From assembly GCF_030766725.1 (NCBI RefSeq), contig NZ_JARQWR010000002.1, positions 124,001-188,000 of the forward strand: DNA of 64,000 bases, written 5' to 3'. The position numbers and the translations under genes were made by a program. This DNA is from Flavobacterium aerium. Its GTDB lineage: Bacteria; Bacteroidota; Bacteroidia; Flavobacteriales; Flavobacteriaceae. The number at the start of each line of letters is the position of its first letter. Position 1 is the stretch's first letter. Positions 17,038 through 25,667 of the stretch are shown here, piece by piece. The notes below the pieces were generated by a model. That model made no database searches. It had not been told where the DNA came from and saw nothing but the letters and a program-made list of their open reading frames with translations.

Positions 17038-18960
17038 ATGAGCATGAAAAAACCAACCAATTATTCTGATTTTTATAATCAAAGTATCCAAAATCCCAGT
17101 GAATTTTGGAAAGACCAGATGGATAGTATTGATTGGTATACGAAGCCAGTAACAATTTTATCAAAAGATGATCAAGATTATCCCATATGGTATAAAGACG
17201 GAGAATTAAATATCTGTTATCTGGCAATTGATAAACATATTCAGGATGGCTATGGTGATCAAATCGCTTTTATTTATGACTCTCCAGTAACCCAAACCAT
17301 AAAAGAATATACCTATTATGAGGTAAAAACAGAAGTAGCAAAATTAGCCGGTGGATTGGTGTCATTAGGAATGCAAAAGGGAGATACGGCTATTATTTAC
17401 ATGCCTATGATTCCGCAAACTGCTTTTGCGATGTTGGCCTGTGCTCGAATTGGCGTTACACATTCGGTTGTTTTTGGAGGTTTTGCACCCAATGAATTAG
17501 CCATCCGTATTGATGATTGTAAACCAAAAGTAATTATTACAGCTTCTTCAGGAATTGAAGTAGAAAAGTTAATTGCTTACAAACCATTGGTAGATGAAGC
17601 GATAGGATTAGCAGAACATAAACCAGAGAAAGTGATTATCTTCAATCGAAAATTAGGGGCAAAAATACCTTTTCAGTCGTATGATGTTGACTATTTAAGA
17701 CTCGTTTCTGGTTCAGAAGAAGTGCCTTGTGTTGCTTTGAATTCTACACATCCGTTGTATATTTTATATACTTCTGGAACAACAGGAAAACCAAAGGGAA
17801 TTATAAGAGATACAGGAGGTTATGCTGTTGCACTTAAATTTTCAATGCAATACATTTATGATGTTCAAGAAGGAGAAGTTTTCTGGGCTGCATCAGATAT
17901 GGGCTGGGCTGTGGGACACAGTTACATTTTATATGGACCATTAATCAACCGCAATACCTCAATAATATTTGAAGGAAAGCCAATTAAGACACCTGATGCG
18001 AGTACTTTTTGGAGAATAATAGCCCAACATAAAGTACAAACTATGTTTACGGCTCCTACCGCTATTCGAGCGATAAAGAAAGAAGATCCAAACGGGGAGT
18101 TTATTAAAAAATATGATTTATCACAATTGAAGCACCAATTTCTAGCAGGAGAACGATGTGATGTAGCTACCCTAGAATGGTATCAAAAACATATACCTAT
18201 TCCAGTAATTGATCATTGGTGGCAAACAGAATCGGGATGGCCTATGATCTGTAATATGAGAGGATTGGAAGAATTACCCATAAAACCTGGTTCTTCCGCT
18301 AAAGCTGTTTGTGGTTATAACATAAAAATATTTAATGAAAAGGGGGAAGAATTAACAGCAAATGAAGAAGGATTAGTTGTTGTTCAATTACCTTTGCCGC
18401 CAGGAACGCTATTGGGATTATGGAATGATACCAAACGTTTTAAAACGGGGTATTTAGATAAATTCCCCGGATATTATTTGTCAGGTGATGGGGGATATAA
18501 AGACAATGATGATTATATTTACATCACTGGCCGTGTAGACGATGTGATCAATGTAGCCGGACATCGATTATCTACAGCTGAAATGGAAGAAGTTGTAGCC
18601 TCACATTCTGCTGTTGCTGAATGCGCTGTAATAGGAATTCAAGACGATTTGAAAGGGCAGATACCTTTGGCATTTGTAGTCATAAAATCGGGTGAAATGA
18701 TAGAGCATTTTCAACTTGAATATGAAGTAGTACAATTAATACGCCAGCAAATTGGAGCAGTAACAGCTTTGAAAAACGTGGTGATTGTGAATCGATTACC
18801 GAAAACACGTTCAGGGAAAATACTTAGAAAATTATTGCGAAGTATAGTGGATGGTGAAGTGTATCAAATACCTTCTACCATCGATGACGAATCTATTATT
18901 GATGAAATCATTATAGCTTTACAAAAACAAGAAATAGGCTTTTTTAAAAAAGAAGAATAG
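17038..18960 (+). CDS. prpE: propionyl-CoA synthetase-type AMP-forming acyl-CoA ligase
   Basis: 640 residues of the acetyl/propionyl-CoA synthetase family. Seen are the ACS N-terminal domain (FYNQSIQNPSEFWKDQM), the P-loop YTSGTTGKPKG near 244, WWQTESG, the hinge GRVDDVINVAGHRLST, and the C-terminal lysine of PKTRSGKI (about Lys594) that is acetylated in this family. The block CARIGVTHSVVFGGFAPNELAIR followed by ASSGIE is typical of PrpE/ACSS3 rather than Acs. It turns propionate (or acetate) plus ATP and CoA into the acyl-CoA. It follows the response regulator by 30 bases in the same operon. Confidence 0.88.
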   Translation: MSMKKPTNYSDFYNQSIQNPSEFWKDQMDSIDWYTKPVTILSKDDQDYPIWYKDGELNICYLAIDKHIQDGYGDQIAFIYDSPVTQTIKEYTYYEVKTEVAKLAGGLVSLGMQKGDTAIIYMPMIPQTAFAMLACARIGVTHSVVFGGFAPNELAIRIDDCKPKVIITASSGIEVEKLIAYKPLVDEAIGLAEHKPEKVIIFNRKLGAKIPFQSYDVDYLRLVSGSEEVPCVALNSTHPLYILYTSGTTGKPKGIIRDTGGYAVALKFSMQYIYDVQEGEVFWAASDMGWAVGHSYILYGPLINRNTSIIFEGKPIKTPDASTFWRIIAQHKVQTMFTAPTAIRAIKKEDPNGEFIKKYDLSQLKHQFLAGERCDVATLEWYQKHIPIPVIDHWWQTESGWPMICNMRGLEELPIKPGSSAKAVCGYNIKIFNEKGEELTANEEGLVVVQLPLPPGTLLGLWNDTKRFKTGYLDKFPGYYLSGDGGYKDNDDYIYITGRVDDVINVAGHRLSTAEMEEVVASHSAVAECAVIGIQDDLKGQIPLAFVVIKSGEMIEHFQLEYEVVQLIRQQIGAVTALKNVVIVNRLPKTRSGKILRKLLRSIVDGEVYQIPSTIDDESIIDEIIIALQKQEIGFFKKEE

Positions 18961-18984
18961 AATAAAAATATTGGTGTTAGTCAC

Positions 18985-19015
18985 ATCTTACCGATAAGAT
19001 CAAACTTATTTTTTT
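18985..19015 (+). terminator. weak hairpin between the two synthetase genes
   Basis: ATCTTA (18985-18990) pairs with TAAGAT (18995-19000) around CCGA; a T-run begins 7 bases later. The stem is short, so at most it attenuates transcription between prpE and acs. Confidence 0.3.
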
Positions 19016-19067
19016 GCTAGAAAAAATAAAACATTTAATGAATTAGGAATTACTAAAAAAGAAGACA

Positions 19068-20975
19068 ATGAGTTATTATAAAGTTAATAATTTAGAACAG
19101 TATTTTAAGCACTACAATAAATCGGTTAGAGAACCTCGTAAATTTTGGGGTAAAATAGCAGAGGAAAATTTTACATGGTACCAGAAATGGGATAAAGTTG
19201 TAGAATTTAATATGGCTGAAGCGCAAGTACAATGGTTTGTAAATGCTAAAGTAAATATTACTAAGAACTGTATTGACCGACATTTAGCAAAAAGAGGAGA
19301 AAAAACGGCTATTATTTTTGAGCCTAATGACATTAATGAAGCTGCACAACATATTACATACAATCAATTGTATGAGCATGTTTCAAAAATGGCAAACGTT
19401 CTAAGAGAACAAGGAATTAAAAAAGGAGACCGCGTTTGTATTTATCTACCTATGATTCCAGAATTAGCTTATGCTGTATTAGCATGCGCTCGAATTGGAG
19501 CAATCCATTCTGTCGTTTTTGCAGGTTTTTCAGCCTCAGCTGTAGCAACAAGAATTAATGATTCAGGTTGTAAAATGGTTATTACATCAGATGGTGGATA
19601 CAGAGGAAATAAGACAATTGATTTAAAGGGGATTATTGATGAAGCTTTAGAAAAATGTGATACAGTAGAAAAAGTATTGGTGGTAAACCGTATTAACTCT
19701 GATATTAACATGAAAGAAGGGCGTGACCAATGGTTACAGCCACTTTTAGATCAGGCATTAAACAATAACGTAGCAGAAATAATGGATGCAGAAGACCCAT
19801 TATTTATTCTATATACATCAGGTTCTACGGGAAAACCAAAAGGAATGATGCATACTACTGCGGGATATATGGTGTACTCAGCCTATACATTTAAAAATAT
19901 ATTCCAATACGAAGAGAATGATGTGTACTGGTGTACAGCCGATATAGGTTGGATTACAGGACATAGCTATATTTTATACGGACCATTATTGAATGGAGCA
20001 ACTACTATTATATTTGAAGGAATTCCATCCTATCCAGATTTTGGGCGTTTTTGGAATGTGATTGATAAACATAAAGTAACTCAATTTTATACTGCACCAA
20101 CTGCAATTCGTGCCTTAGCCAAAGAAAACTCACAATGGGTAGATCAATACGATTTATCCTCTATTAAAGTGTTAGCTTCAGTAGGAGAGCCGATTAATGA
20201 AGAAGCTTGGCATTGGTACAATGACCACGTTGGGAAGAAAAAATCACCAATTGCAGATACTTGGTGGCAAACAGAAACTGGAGGAATTATGATTTCGCCA
20301 ATACCTTTTGTAACGCCTACAAAGCCTACCTATGCAACGTTACCATTACCAGGAGTACAACCAGTATTAATGGATGAGAAACGCAATGAGATTGAAGGAA
20401 ATCAAGTGGTAGGAAGTTTATGTATTAAATTTCCATGGCCAGGTATTGCCAGAACCATTTGGGGAGATCATCAACGTTACGTTGAAACTTATTTTACAGC
20501 CTTCCCCGGGAAATATTTTACCGGAGATGGAGCATTGAGAGATGAGGTTGGATATTATAGAATTACAGGTAGAGTAGACGATGTAGTGATTGTTTCGGGA
20601 CACAACTTAGGTACAGCACCAATAGAAGATGCTATCAATGAGCATCCAGCCGTAGCAGAATCTGCAATTGTTGGCTTCCCTCATGATATCAAAGGAAGTG
20701 CATTATATGGATTTATCACGCTGAAAGAGTTTGGTGAAACACGAGATCGCGATAACTTAACAAATGAGATCAATCAGTTTATTTCCAGCCATATTGGACC
20801 AATTGCAAAACTAGATAAAATCCAATTTGTTTCGGGTTTACCAAAAACACGTTCAGGGAAAATTATGCGTAGAATATTACGTAAAATAGCAGAAGGAGAT
20901 TTCTCTAATTTCGGAGATACCTCAACGTTATTAAATCCTGAAACTGTAGAGGAAATTAAAAACGGAAGACTGTAA
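19068..20975 (+). CDS. acs: acetyl-CoA synthetase (AMP-forming)
   Basis: 635 residues, normal length for Acs. Seen are the N-terminal ACS domain (FKHYNKSVREPRKFWGKIA), P-loop YTSGSTGKPKG near 249, DTWWQTETGGIM of the acetate pocket, hinge GRVDDVVIVSGHNLGTA, and PKTRSGKIMRRILR with the regulatory lysine at about 598. It forms acetyl-CoA from acetate in the cytoplasm. The gene lies 107 bases after prpE and may have an additional own promoter, but none with a consensus box was found. A terminator follows. Confidence 0.95.
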   Translation: MSYYKVNNLEQYFKHYNKSVREPRKFWGKIAEENFTWYQKWDKVVEFNMAEAQVQWFVNAKVNITKNCIDRHLAKRGEKTAIIFEPNDINEAAQHITYNQLYEHVSKMANVLREQGIKKGDRVCIYLPMIPELAYAVLACARIGAIHSVVFAGFSASAVATRINDSGCKMVITSDGGYRGNKTIDLKGIIDEALEKCDTVEKVLVVNRINSDINMKEGRDQWLQPLLDQALNNNVAEIMDAEDPLFILYTSGSTGKPKGMMHTTAGYMVYSAYTFKNIFQYEENDVYWCTADIGWITGHSYILYGPLLNGATTIIFEGIPSYPDFGRFWNVIDKHKVTQFYTAPTAIRALAKENSQWVDQYDLSSIKVLASVGEPINEEAWHWYNDHVGKKKSPIADTWWQTETGGIMISPIPFVTPTKPTYATLPLPGVQPVLMDEKRNEIEGNQVVGSLCIKFPWPGIARTIWGDHQRYVETYFTAFPGKYFTGDGALRDEVGYYRITGRVDDVVIVSGHNLGTAPIEDAINEHPAVAESAIVGFPHDIKGSALYGFITLKEFGETRDRDNLTNEINQFISSHIGPIAKLDKIQFVSGLPKTRSGKIMRRILRKIAEGDFSNFGDTSTLLNPETVEEIKNGRL

Positions 20976-20997
20976 TTTTGAAACCGTTTAAAGTATA

Positions 20998-21034
20998 AAA
21001 GAAGCTATCTGTAAAGATGGCTTCTTTGTTTTAT
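20998..21034 (+). terminator. terminator of the acetate/propionate operon
   Basis: AAAGAAGC-ATCT pairs with AGAT-GCTTCTTT around GTAA with one mismatch, ending in a T-rich tail. Confidence 0.85.
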
Positions 21035-21069
21035 AACAATAATGATATTATAATGATAATAAAATAGAT

Positions 21070-21624
21070 ATGGAATCACCAAAATTATTTATGATGATGT
21101 TAGGCTGCAAGCCAGAGGGACGTCATACTGAGCAACATGATGTTTTCTTTTCAGTTGCTAATTCATTAACAGATTTAAAAGAAGAAATTGCGGCTTTTTG
21201 GCCAAATTCAGGGAAGTTACATCTGGATGCTTGGCGTGAAGTGACAGAGGTAAATGGGTACAGAATCAGTATCGTTAAAAAAGAAAATACCATTACAACA
21301 TCAAAAAGATTATTCTTTATGAATCTAGGTGGATATAAGCCAGATGAATTTGATGAATTTCATTATAAAATGTTGGTAGTAGCAAATGATCTAGCCGATG
21401 CTATTCATCAAGCTGAAGATACAGCATTCTATAAACACGTAGGTTTTGCAGAAGCTCCTTCCCATGTGGATGATAAATATGGAGTAGATGTAGATGATAC
21501 GTTTGAAATACTAGATATTCTTCCAAAAAAGATAAAAGATGCCTATGATATTACGATAGAATTTGTGGGAGATTTACCGGAAGATACAATACATTTAGGT
21601 TATTTTGAACTCAGTACAATTTAA
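21070..21624 (+). CDS. DUF1543 domain-containing protein
   Basis: 184 residues, soluble, no signal peptide. It has the DUF1543 pattern: MLGCKPEGRHTEQHDVFFSV at the start, then LHLDAWREV, and a second similar half from about residue 76 (RLFFMNLGGYKPDEFDEFHYKMLVVA), so it contains two tandem copies of the fold. Function is unknown for the family. It stands alone between two terminators. Confidence 0.85.
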   Translation: MESPKLFMMMLGCKPEGRHTEQHDVFFSVANSLTDLKEEIAAFWPNSGKLHLDAWREVTEVNGYRISIVKKENTITTSKRLFFMNLGGYKPDEFDEFHYKMLVVANDLADAIHQAEDTAFYKHVGFAEAPSHVDDKYGVDVDDTFEILDILPKKIKDAYDITIEFVGDLPEDTIHLGYFELSTI

Positions 21625-21627
21625 TAA

Positions 21628-21655
21628 AAAACCACACATTAAGTGGCTTTTTTTA
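21628..21655 (+). terminator. terminator after the DUF1543 gene
   Basis: AAAAACCAC pairs with GTGGCTTTTT around ACATTAA (one bulge), with a following T-run. Confidence 0.75.
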
Positions 21656-21801
21656 TACTTATAAAAATCTTAAATAAAAGTATAAATTTTTCAAGTGAAA
21701 CAGAAGTGTTGTATATTTATTAAGCGGATAAGAAGATTCAATCCGCAAAAAAAATAAAACATGAATAGTAAATTGATTCTGAAGAATAAATAGTTTAAAT
21801 C

Positions 21802-22101
21802 ATGGCAAATAAAACATCTCAACATATACTAAATACGGCAGCTAATCTTCTTGGATTTTGTCTTTTTGTAATTACATCACTTAAAATCAATAATAAAACG
21901 GAAACAGGCAACATTGATGAATTTACTTCTATAATAGCCATACTCTTGATTTTTTCCTGTCTTTTTTCCTTTTTTGCGATAAAAACAAACAATTTAGATC
22001 GTGAGAGGAAATTAGAGATGATTGCCGATGTATTATTTGTTATTGCTCTGTTGGGAATTTTGATTATTATTTCATTGGTATCTTTTAATTTTATTAAATA
22101 G
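21802..22101 (+). CDS. small membrane protein of unknown function
   Basis: 99 residues with three predicted membrane helices (about 13-28, 43-63, 75-96). No family is recognised. It ends one base before the polysaccharide deacetylase start, so the two form an operon. Upstream at 21724-21746 is an inverted repeat (GCGGAT/ATCCGC), and a 10-codon reading frame at 21762-21794 ends 7 bases before its ATG; whether that leader is translated is not known. Confidence 0.7.
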   Translation: MANKTSQHILNTAANLLGFCLFVITSLKINNKTETGNIDEFTSIIAILLIFSCLFSFFAIKTNNLDRERKLEMIADVLFVIALLGILIIISLVSFNFIK

Positions 22102-22102
22102 T

Positions 22103-22945
22103 ATGTGTAGACTTTATTTCATACTTATTCTAAGTGTAATATTGACACCTGTTTTTGACCAGAATAATCATTATTCTAATACTGTTTTTTTAGAAAAGTT
22201 ACATTCTGACACTGATTACTTAACATTAAAAGAAAAAATAACAAAAGAATTTACCCATGCAATCCCAGGACACTGGGGAGAGTTTGTAAAAGGAGTTGAT
22301 GAAGATCTTGTTACCCAACAAAAGATCATTGCATTTACTTTTGATGCTTGTGGTGGTAAAAATGCGGATGAATATGATGCTGAATTAATTGATTATTTGC
22401 GCAAAGAGAAAATCCCTGCGACATTATTTGTAACGGGAAAGTGGATTGATGCAAATTATCTGACTTTTTTAAATCTTTCAAAAGATCCTTTGTTTGAAAT
22501 TGAAAACCATGGGTTAAATCATAAACCATGTTCTGTTGATGGAGAAAGTGAATATGGTATTCATGGCACTAAGGATAGTTCAGATGCCTTTGATGAAGTG
22601 GAAGGAAATGCTAGAAAGATTAAAGAAATTACGAATAGGAGGCCTTTATTTTATCGTTCAGCCACTGCATATACAGATGAAGCATGTGCAAAATTGGTGA
22701 AGCAACTTGGAATTACTATGATTAGTTTTGATGTGCTTTCGGGTGATGCAGTGCCTTATGTCAATAAAAAAAATATTGTTGATAATGTGGTTAAAAATGT
22801 CACTCCTGGCGCTATTGTAATCATGCATTTTAATCACCCCAAATGGAATACTTTTGAAGCAATGCAAGATATAATTCCATTACTACGAAACGAAGGTTAT
22901 CATTTTGCAAAATTGGAAGATTTCCCCTTGCGATCTAAGAAATAA
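22103..22945 (+). CDS. polysaccharide deacetylase family protein (NodB fold)
   Basis: 280 residues with a hydrophobic N-terminal segment (1-18, signal peptide or anchor) and a NodB domain from about 75 to 270. Motif 1 reads FTFDACGG instead of TFDDG: the catalytic-base Asp is kept but the second, metal-binding Asp is Ala. Motif 2 keeps both histidines (NHGLNHKP), and later FYRSATAYTDEA and GAIVIMHFNH fit motifs 3 and 5. The family removes N- or O-acetyl groups from cell-surface glycans. The TFDAC variant is seen in one known subgroup, so activity is possible. It follows the small membrane protein by 1 base. Confidence 0.85.
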   Translation: MCRLYFILILSVILTPVFDQNNHYSNTVFLEKLHSDTDYLTLKEKITKEFTHAIPGHWGEFVKGVDEDLVTQQKIIAFTFDACGGKNADEYDAELIDYLRKEKIPATLFVTGKWIDANYLTFLNLSKDPLFEIENHGLNHKPCSVDGESEYGIHGTKDSSDAFDEVEGNARKIKEITNRRPLFYRSATAYTDEACAKLVKQLGITMISFDVLSGDAVPYVNKKNIVDNVVKNVTPGAIVIMHFNHPKWNTFEAMQDIIPLLRNEGYHFAKLEDFPLRSKK

Positions 22946-23057
22946 AATAGATTCTTAATGTTAAAATAAATAGAGAATGGAATTTAAATTCGATTAAATT
23001 TATTTGTAATTTTAGAATAGAGAAGACATTTTTATTATAAACTTAAATTTAAGGGAA

Positions 23058-23516
23058 ATGAGAAAAATAATTTTATTCAGTTCTTTGTTGTTTAGTATGT
23101 TCATGATGGGACAAACCAAAGAAACAGTAGTTCCACCTATGGAAGTTGATAAAGCATTTCAAAAAGAGTTTCCGAATATCATACCTGTATGGAAATCTGA
23201 TTATCGAGGAATGGATGATACCGAAATTAGATATGAAGCAGAGTTCAAGAAGAATGGAGCTAAAAATTTAGCTGTATATGACCGCCGAGGAGATTTAATA
23301 ACGATTGAGGTAGCAATGAAACCTTCCAAGTTATCAAAGCCCATTTTAAAGTATTTAAAAGAAAATAATTACACAAACAAAATTGTGGAAGTTGTAAAAG
23401 TTGCCGACGAAGCCAATATGATTAGCTATCAGGTTGGTGTAACAGTGGAAGGAAAATCATTTGACTTGATATTTGATGAGAAAGGTGAATATATTGAGAC
23501 AAAAGAAGTAGATTAA
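23058..23516 (+). CDS. secreted PepSY-like domain protein
   Basis: 152 residues with a signal peptide (1-18, MFMMGQ). The mature part has the BT_0923-like/PepSY-like pattern: VDKAFQKEFPNIIPVWKSDY, then a strand repeat with YEAEFKKNGAKNLAVYDRRGDLI, and a second unit VVKVADEANMISYQVGVTVEGKSFDLIFDEKGEYI. Such periplasmic proteins are common in Bacteroidota; their role is not known, possibly inhibitory or binding. A strong terminator follows. Confidence 0.78.
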   Translation: MRKIILFSSLLFSMFMMGQTKETVVPPMEVDKAFQKEFPNIIPVWKSDYRGMDDTEIRYEAEFKKNGAKNLAVYDRRGDLITIEVAMKPSKLSKPILKYLKENNYTNKIVEVVKVADEANMISYQVGVTVEGKSFDLIFDEKGEYIETKEVD

Positions 23517-23530
23517 AAAAATAACGATAT

Positions 23531-23561
23531 AAAAAAGGCTTTCATTATGAAAGCCTTTTTT
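23531..23561 (+). terminator. terminator after the PepSY-like gene
   Basis: A 14-bp perfect stem, AAAAAAGGCTTTCA with TGAAAGCCTTTTTT, around TTA. Confidence 0.93.
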
Positions 23562-23634
23562 ACAAGAATTGCAATAAATAAGCTTGAATGAAAGTACAAA
23601 GTTTATGATTAATATTGTAGTGAAAATAAATTTT

Positions 23635-24192
23635 ATGAAAAGAACTTATTCTGTTCTCATTGCTTTGATAGTGCTAAGTATGGTTGCTTGCAAATCCAAT
23701 ACTGAAAAAGAGGAAACAGCGATAACCAAAAAGGTAGAAGAACTCAAAGTATTAAAACCACTGCAAGATAACGATATGAAAAAGTTTCTGCCTAAGACGC
23801 TTGGTGAAACCAAACGAGGAAACATCATTCTAACCAATTTTGTAGGCAAAATGGTATTTGCAGTATATTCTACAAAAGAGCATGAAGATTTTAAAGTATT
23901 CATCACAGACTGCGCTGGTAAAAAAGGAGCTAATAAATACGTATTAAATTATGTTGCTCACCTTGCTGTAGAAGATAATATGCCAGAAGCTAAAGCTGAA
24001 GAAAAGAGAACCACTCAAAAACAATATGATTTTGCGGGAGGTAAAGCAATCGCATTTTATTCCCCATTAACAAAGGCATATTCTTTTGTATACATGACGA
24101 AAGGGAGATTGCACGTAGGAGTTGAAGGACCACCAGATGCCACAATAGAAGAAGTAATGACTTTTGCTACAAATCTGAATGCAAAACTGTAA
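23635..24192 (+). CDS. putative lipoprotein of unknown function
   Basis: 185 residues. The chosen ATG at 23635 gives a lipoprotein signal (LIVLSMVAC, Cys at 17) followed by a polar, charged linker. The mature domain (about 45-180) contains VGKMVFAVYSTKEHEDFKVFITDC, YDFAGGKAIAFYSP and a final amphipathic helix; I do not recognise a family. A longer frame reaches a TTG at 23584, but would bury the lipoprotein signal. It stands alone, with terminators on both sides. Confidence 0.75.
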   Translation: MKRTYSVLIALIVLSMVACKSNTEKEETAITKKVEELKVLKPLQDNDMKKFLPKTLGETKRGNIILTNFVGKMVFAVYSTKEHEDFKVFITDCAGKKGANKYVLNYVAHLAVEDNMPEAKAEEKRTTQKQYDFAGGKAIAFYSPLTKAYSFVYMTKGRLHVGVEGPPDATIEEVMTFATNLNAKL

Positions 24193-24415
24193 ACAAATAG
24201 AGTTTTGTAAATCTATTTTTAGTTAAATTAATATATACGATGTAACAATATTAGAAAATAATAGTCTTATTACTACATGATGAATTGATAATTGTTTAAT
24301 TGGAAGGCTTTTACAATGAAAGTCTTCCTTTTTTTATGCCTTTTACAGATGTAAAAAGGTCTATTTTCGTTATCATTTGGTTCATCAAGGATAAATTTTT
24401 AAAATAAAAAATAGA
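24193..24415. other. intergenic stretch before the LytS kinase
   Basis: About 220 bases with no gene apart from the terminator at 24302-24336 and, further on, the possible remnant at 24416. Confidence 0.35.
24302..24336 (+). terminator. terminator after the lipoprotein gene
   Basis: GGAAGGCTTT pairs with AAAGTCTTCC (one G-U pair) around TACAATG, followed by a long T-run. Confidence 0.88.
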
Positions 24416-24590
24416 ATGGATGTTTCCGTTTTGGGAGCCAATTCTTATGTTTCGTATCGAATTAATGGTGTTTGGGAGATTTCAAATCAATTGAGGATTA
24501 CAATTTTTTACCTTTGTTAATCAAAAAGGTCAATTAAGGTACTATTCTGCTTGTGATCGTAAATTTTATATATGGATTCTACTGCTCTAA
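24416..24590 (+). pseudogene. possible frameshifted gene remnant
   Basis: An ATG at 24416 opens 34 codons (MDVSVLGANSYVSYRIN...) and stops; the +1 frame continues as a gene-like stretch (FFTFVNQKGQLRYYSACDRKFYIW) to a stop just inside the next gene. Together they read like one small domain split by a frameshift. The region is otherwise non-coding, and the evidence is only amino-acid composition. Confidence 0.25.
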
Positions 24591-25663
24591 ATCGTCCTTC
24601 CGAGAAGAATTTTTTCTATAAGTACTACAGAATCGTTGTAATACCAGTAGTTTTTCTGATTTATATTTTCATGTATTTCATTCTCAATCCTTACCAGGAA
24701 TTAGATGAAACCATTATGGCTTTTGATTGGACTGTAGATATAGTTGTGATTTTACTATATTGTACGCTATTGACAGAATTAAGTCTTTTTGTAGGACGTG
24801 GCCTGAATCACTGGATTAGTTGGGACCAAAGTCCACTGTTTAGAGCCTGTTTACAGTTTTTATTCTTGATAGTAGGAAACATTCTGTTGAATTATATCTT
24901 TTCCTATTTGTGGCAATACATATATTCTTGGGCTCCATTAAAAGAAAGTGAACTTGTATTGATATGGCAATCCAATCTAATGGCAGGGATATTGTCCATT
25001 TTTATAAGTTTTATTCATACCGGAATATTTCTGCTCAATCGTTGGCGTGTAACTTCAGAAGAGGCAGCAGAATTAAAAATTAAAGCTTCTCAACTCCAAG
25101 AAGCTGTAACGCGATCTGAATTAGAATCCTTAAAACTCCAACTTGATCCTCACTTCATCTTCAATAATTTCAGTGCGCTAACAGAATTAATCCATGAAGA
25201 CCAGAATTCCGCTGCATTATTTCTAGAGAATATTACAAAGGTGTACCGTTACATGATTTCTAATCTCAACAGAGATACAATTACGGTGAAAGAAGAAATC
25301 GAGTTTCTGAATGCTTATTTTTATCTACTAAAGAAACGTCTTGAGAATAAAATAGAATTGGAAGTACAGATTGATGCTACACATATGGATCTTCATATGC
25401 CACCATTGACATTACAACTCTTGGTGGAAAATGCAGTAAAACATAATATAGCCACATTATCAAATCCACTTACGATATTCATTTATTCTGATGGAAATGA
25501 TATTGTAGTAAAAAATGTTTTACAACCAACGTCCGGTAAGAGTCTGGTTTCTACAGGTATTGGGCATAAAAACATTAAATTTAGATATAAAATATTGTTT
25601 GATCGAATGCCTGATTTTTTTGAATCAGAAGGATTTTATTACGTACGTCTACCTTTACTATAA
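24572..25663 (+). CDS. LytS/AlgZ-type sensor histidine kinase
   Basis: 363 residues. Four predicted membrane helices (about 20-42, 52-72, 90-115, 133-155) are followed by a short coiled coil and a His_kinase domain with the phospho-acceptor region LKLQLDPHFIFNNFSALTE, then an ATPase domain (LLVENAVKHNI). No extracytoplasmic sensor domain is present, so it senses membrane or unknown cues. The response regulator follows 4 bases downstream. An RND efflux operon begins 1 kb on, a possible target. Confidence 0.92.
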   Translation: MDSTALNRPSEKNFFYKYYRIVVIPVVFLIYIFMYFILNPYQELDETIMAFDWTVDIVVILLYCTLLTELSLFVGRGLNHWISWDQSPLFRACLQFLFLIVGNILLNYIFSYLWQYIYSWAPLKESELVLIWQSNLMAGILSIFISFIHTGIFLLNRWRVTSEEAAELKIKASQLQEAVTRSELESLKLQLDPHFIFNNFSALTELIHEDQNSAALFLENITKVYRYMISNLNRDTITVKEEIEFLNAYFYLLKKRLENKIELEVQIDATHMDLHMPPLTLQLLVENAVKHNIATLSNPLTIFIYSDGNDIVVKNVLQPTSGKSLVSTGIGHKNIKFRYKILFDRMPDFFESEGFYYVRLPLL

Positions 25664-25667
25664 GAAT

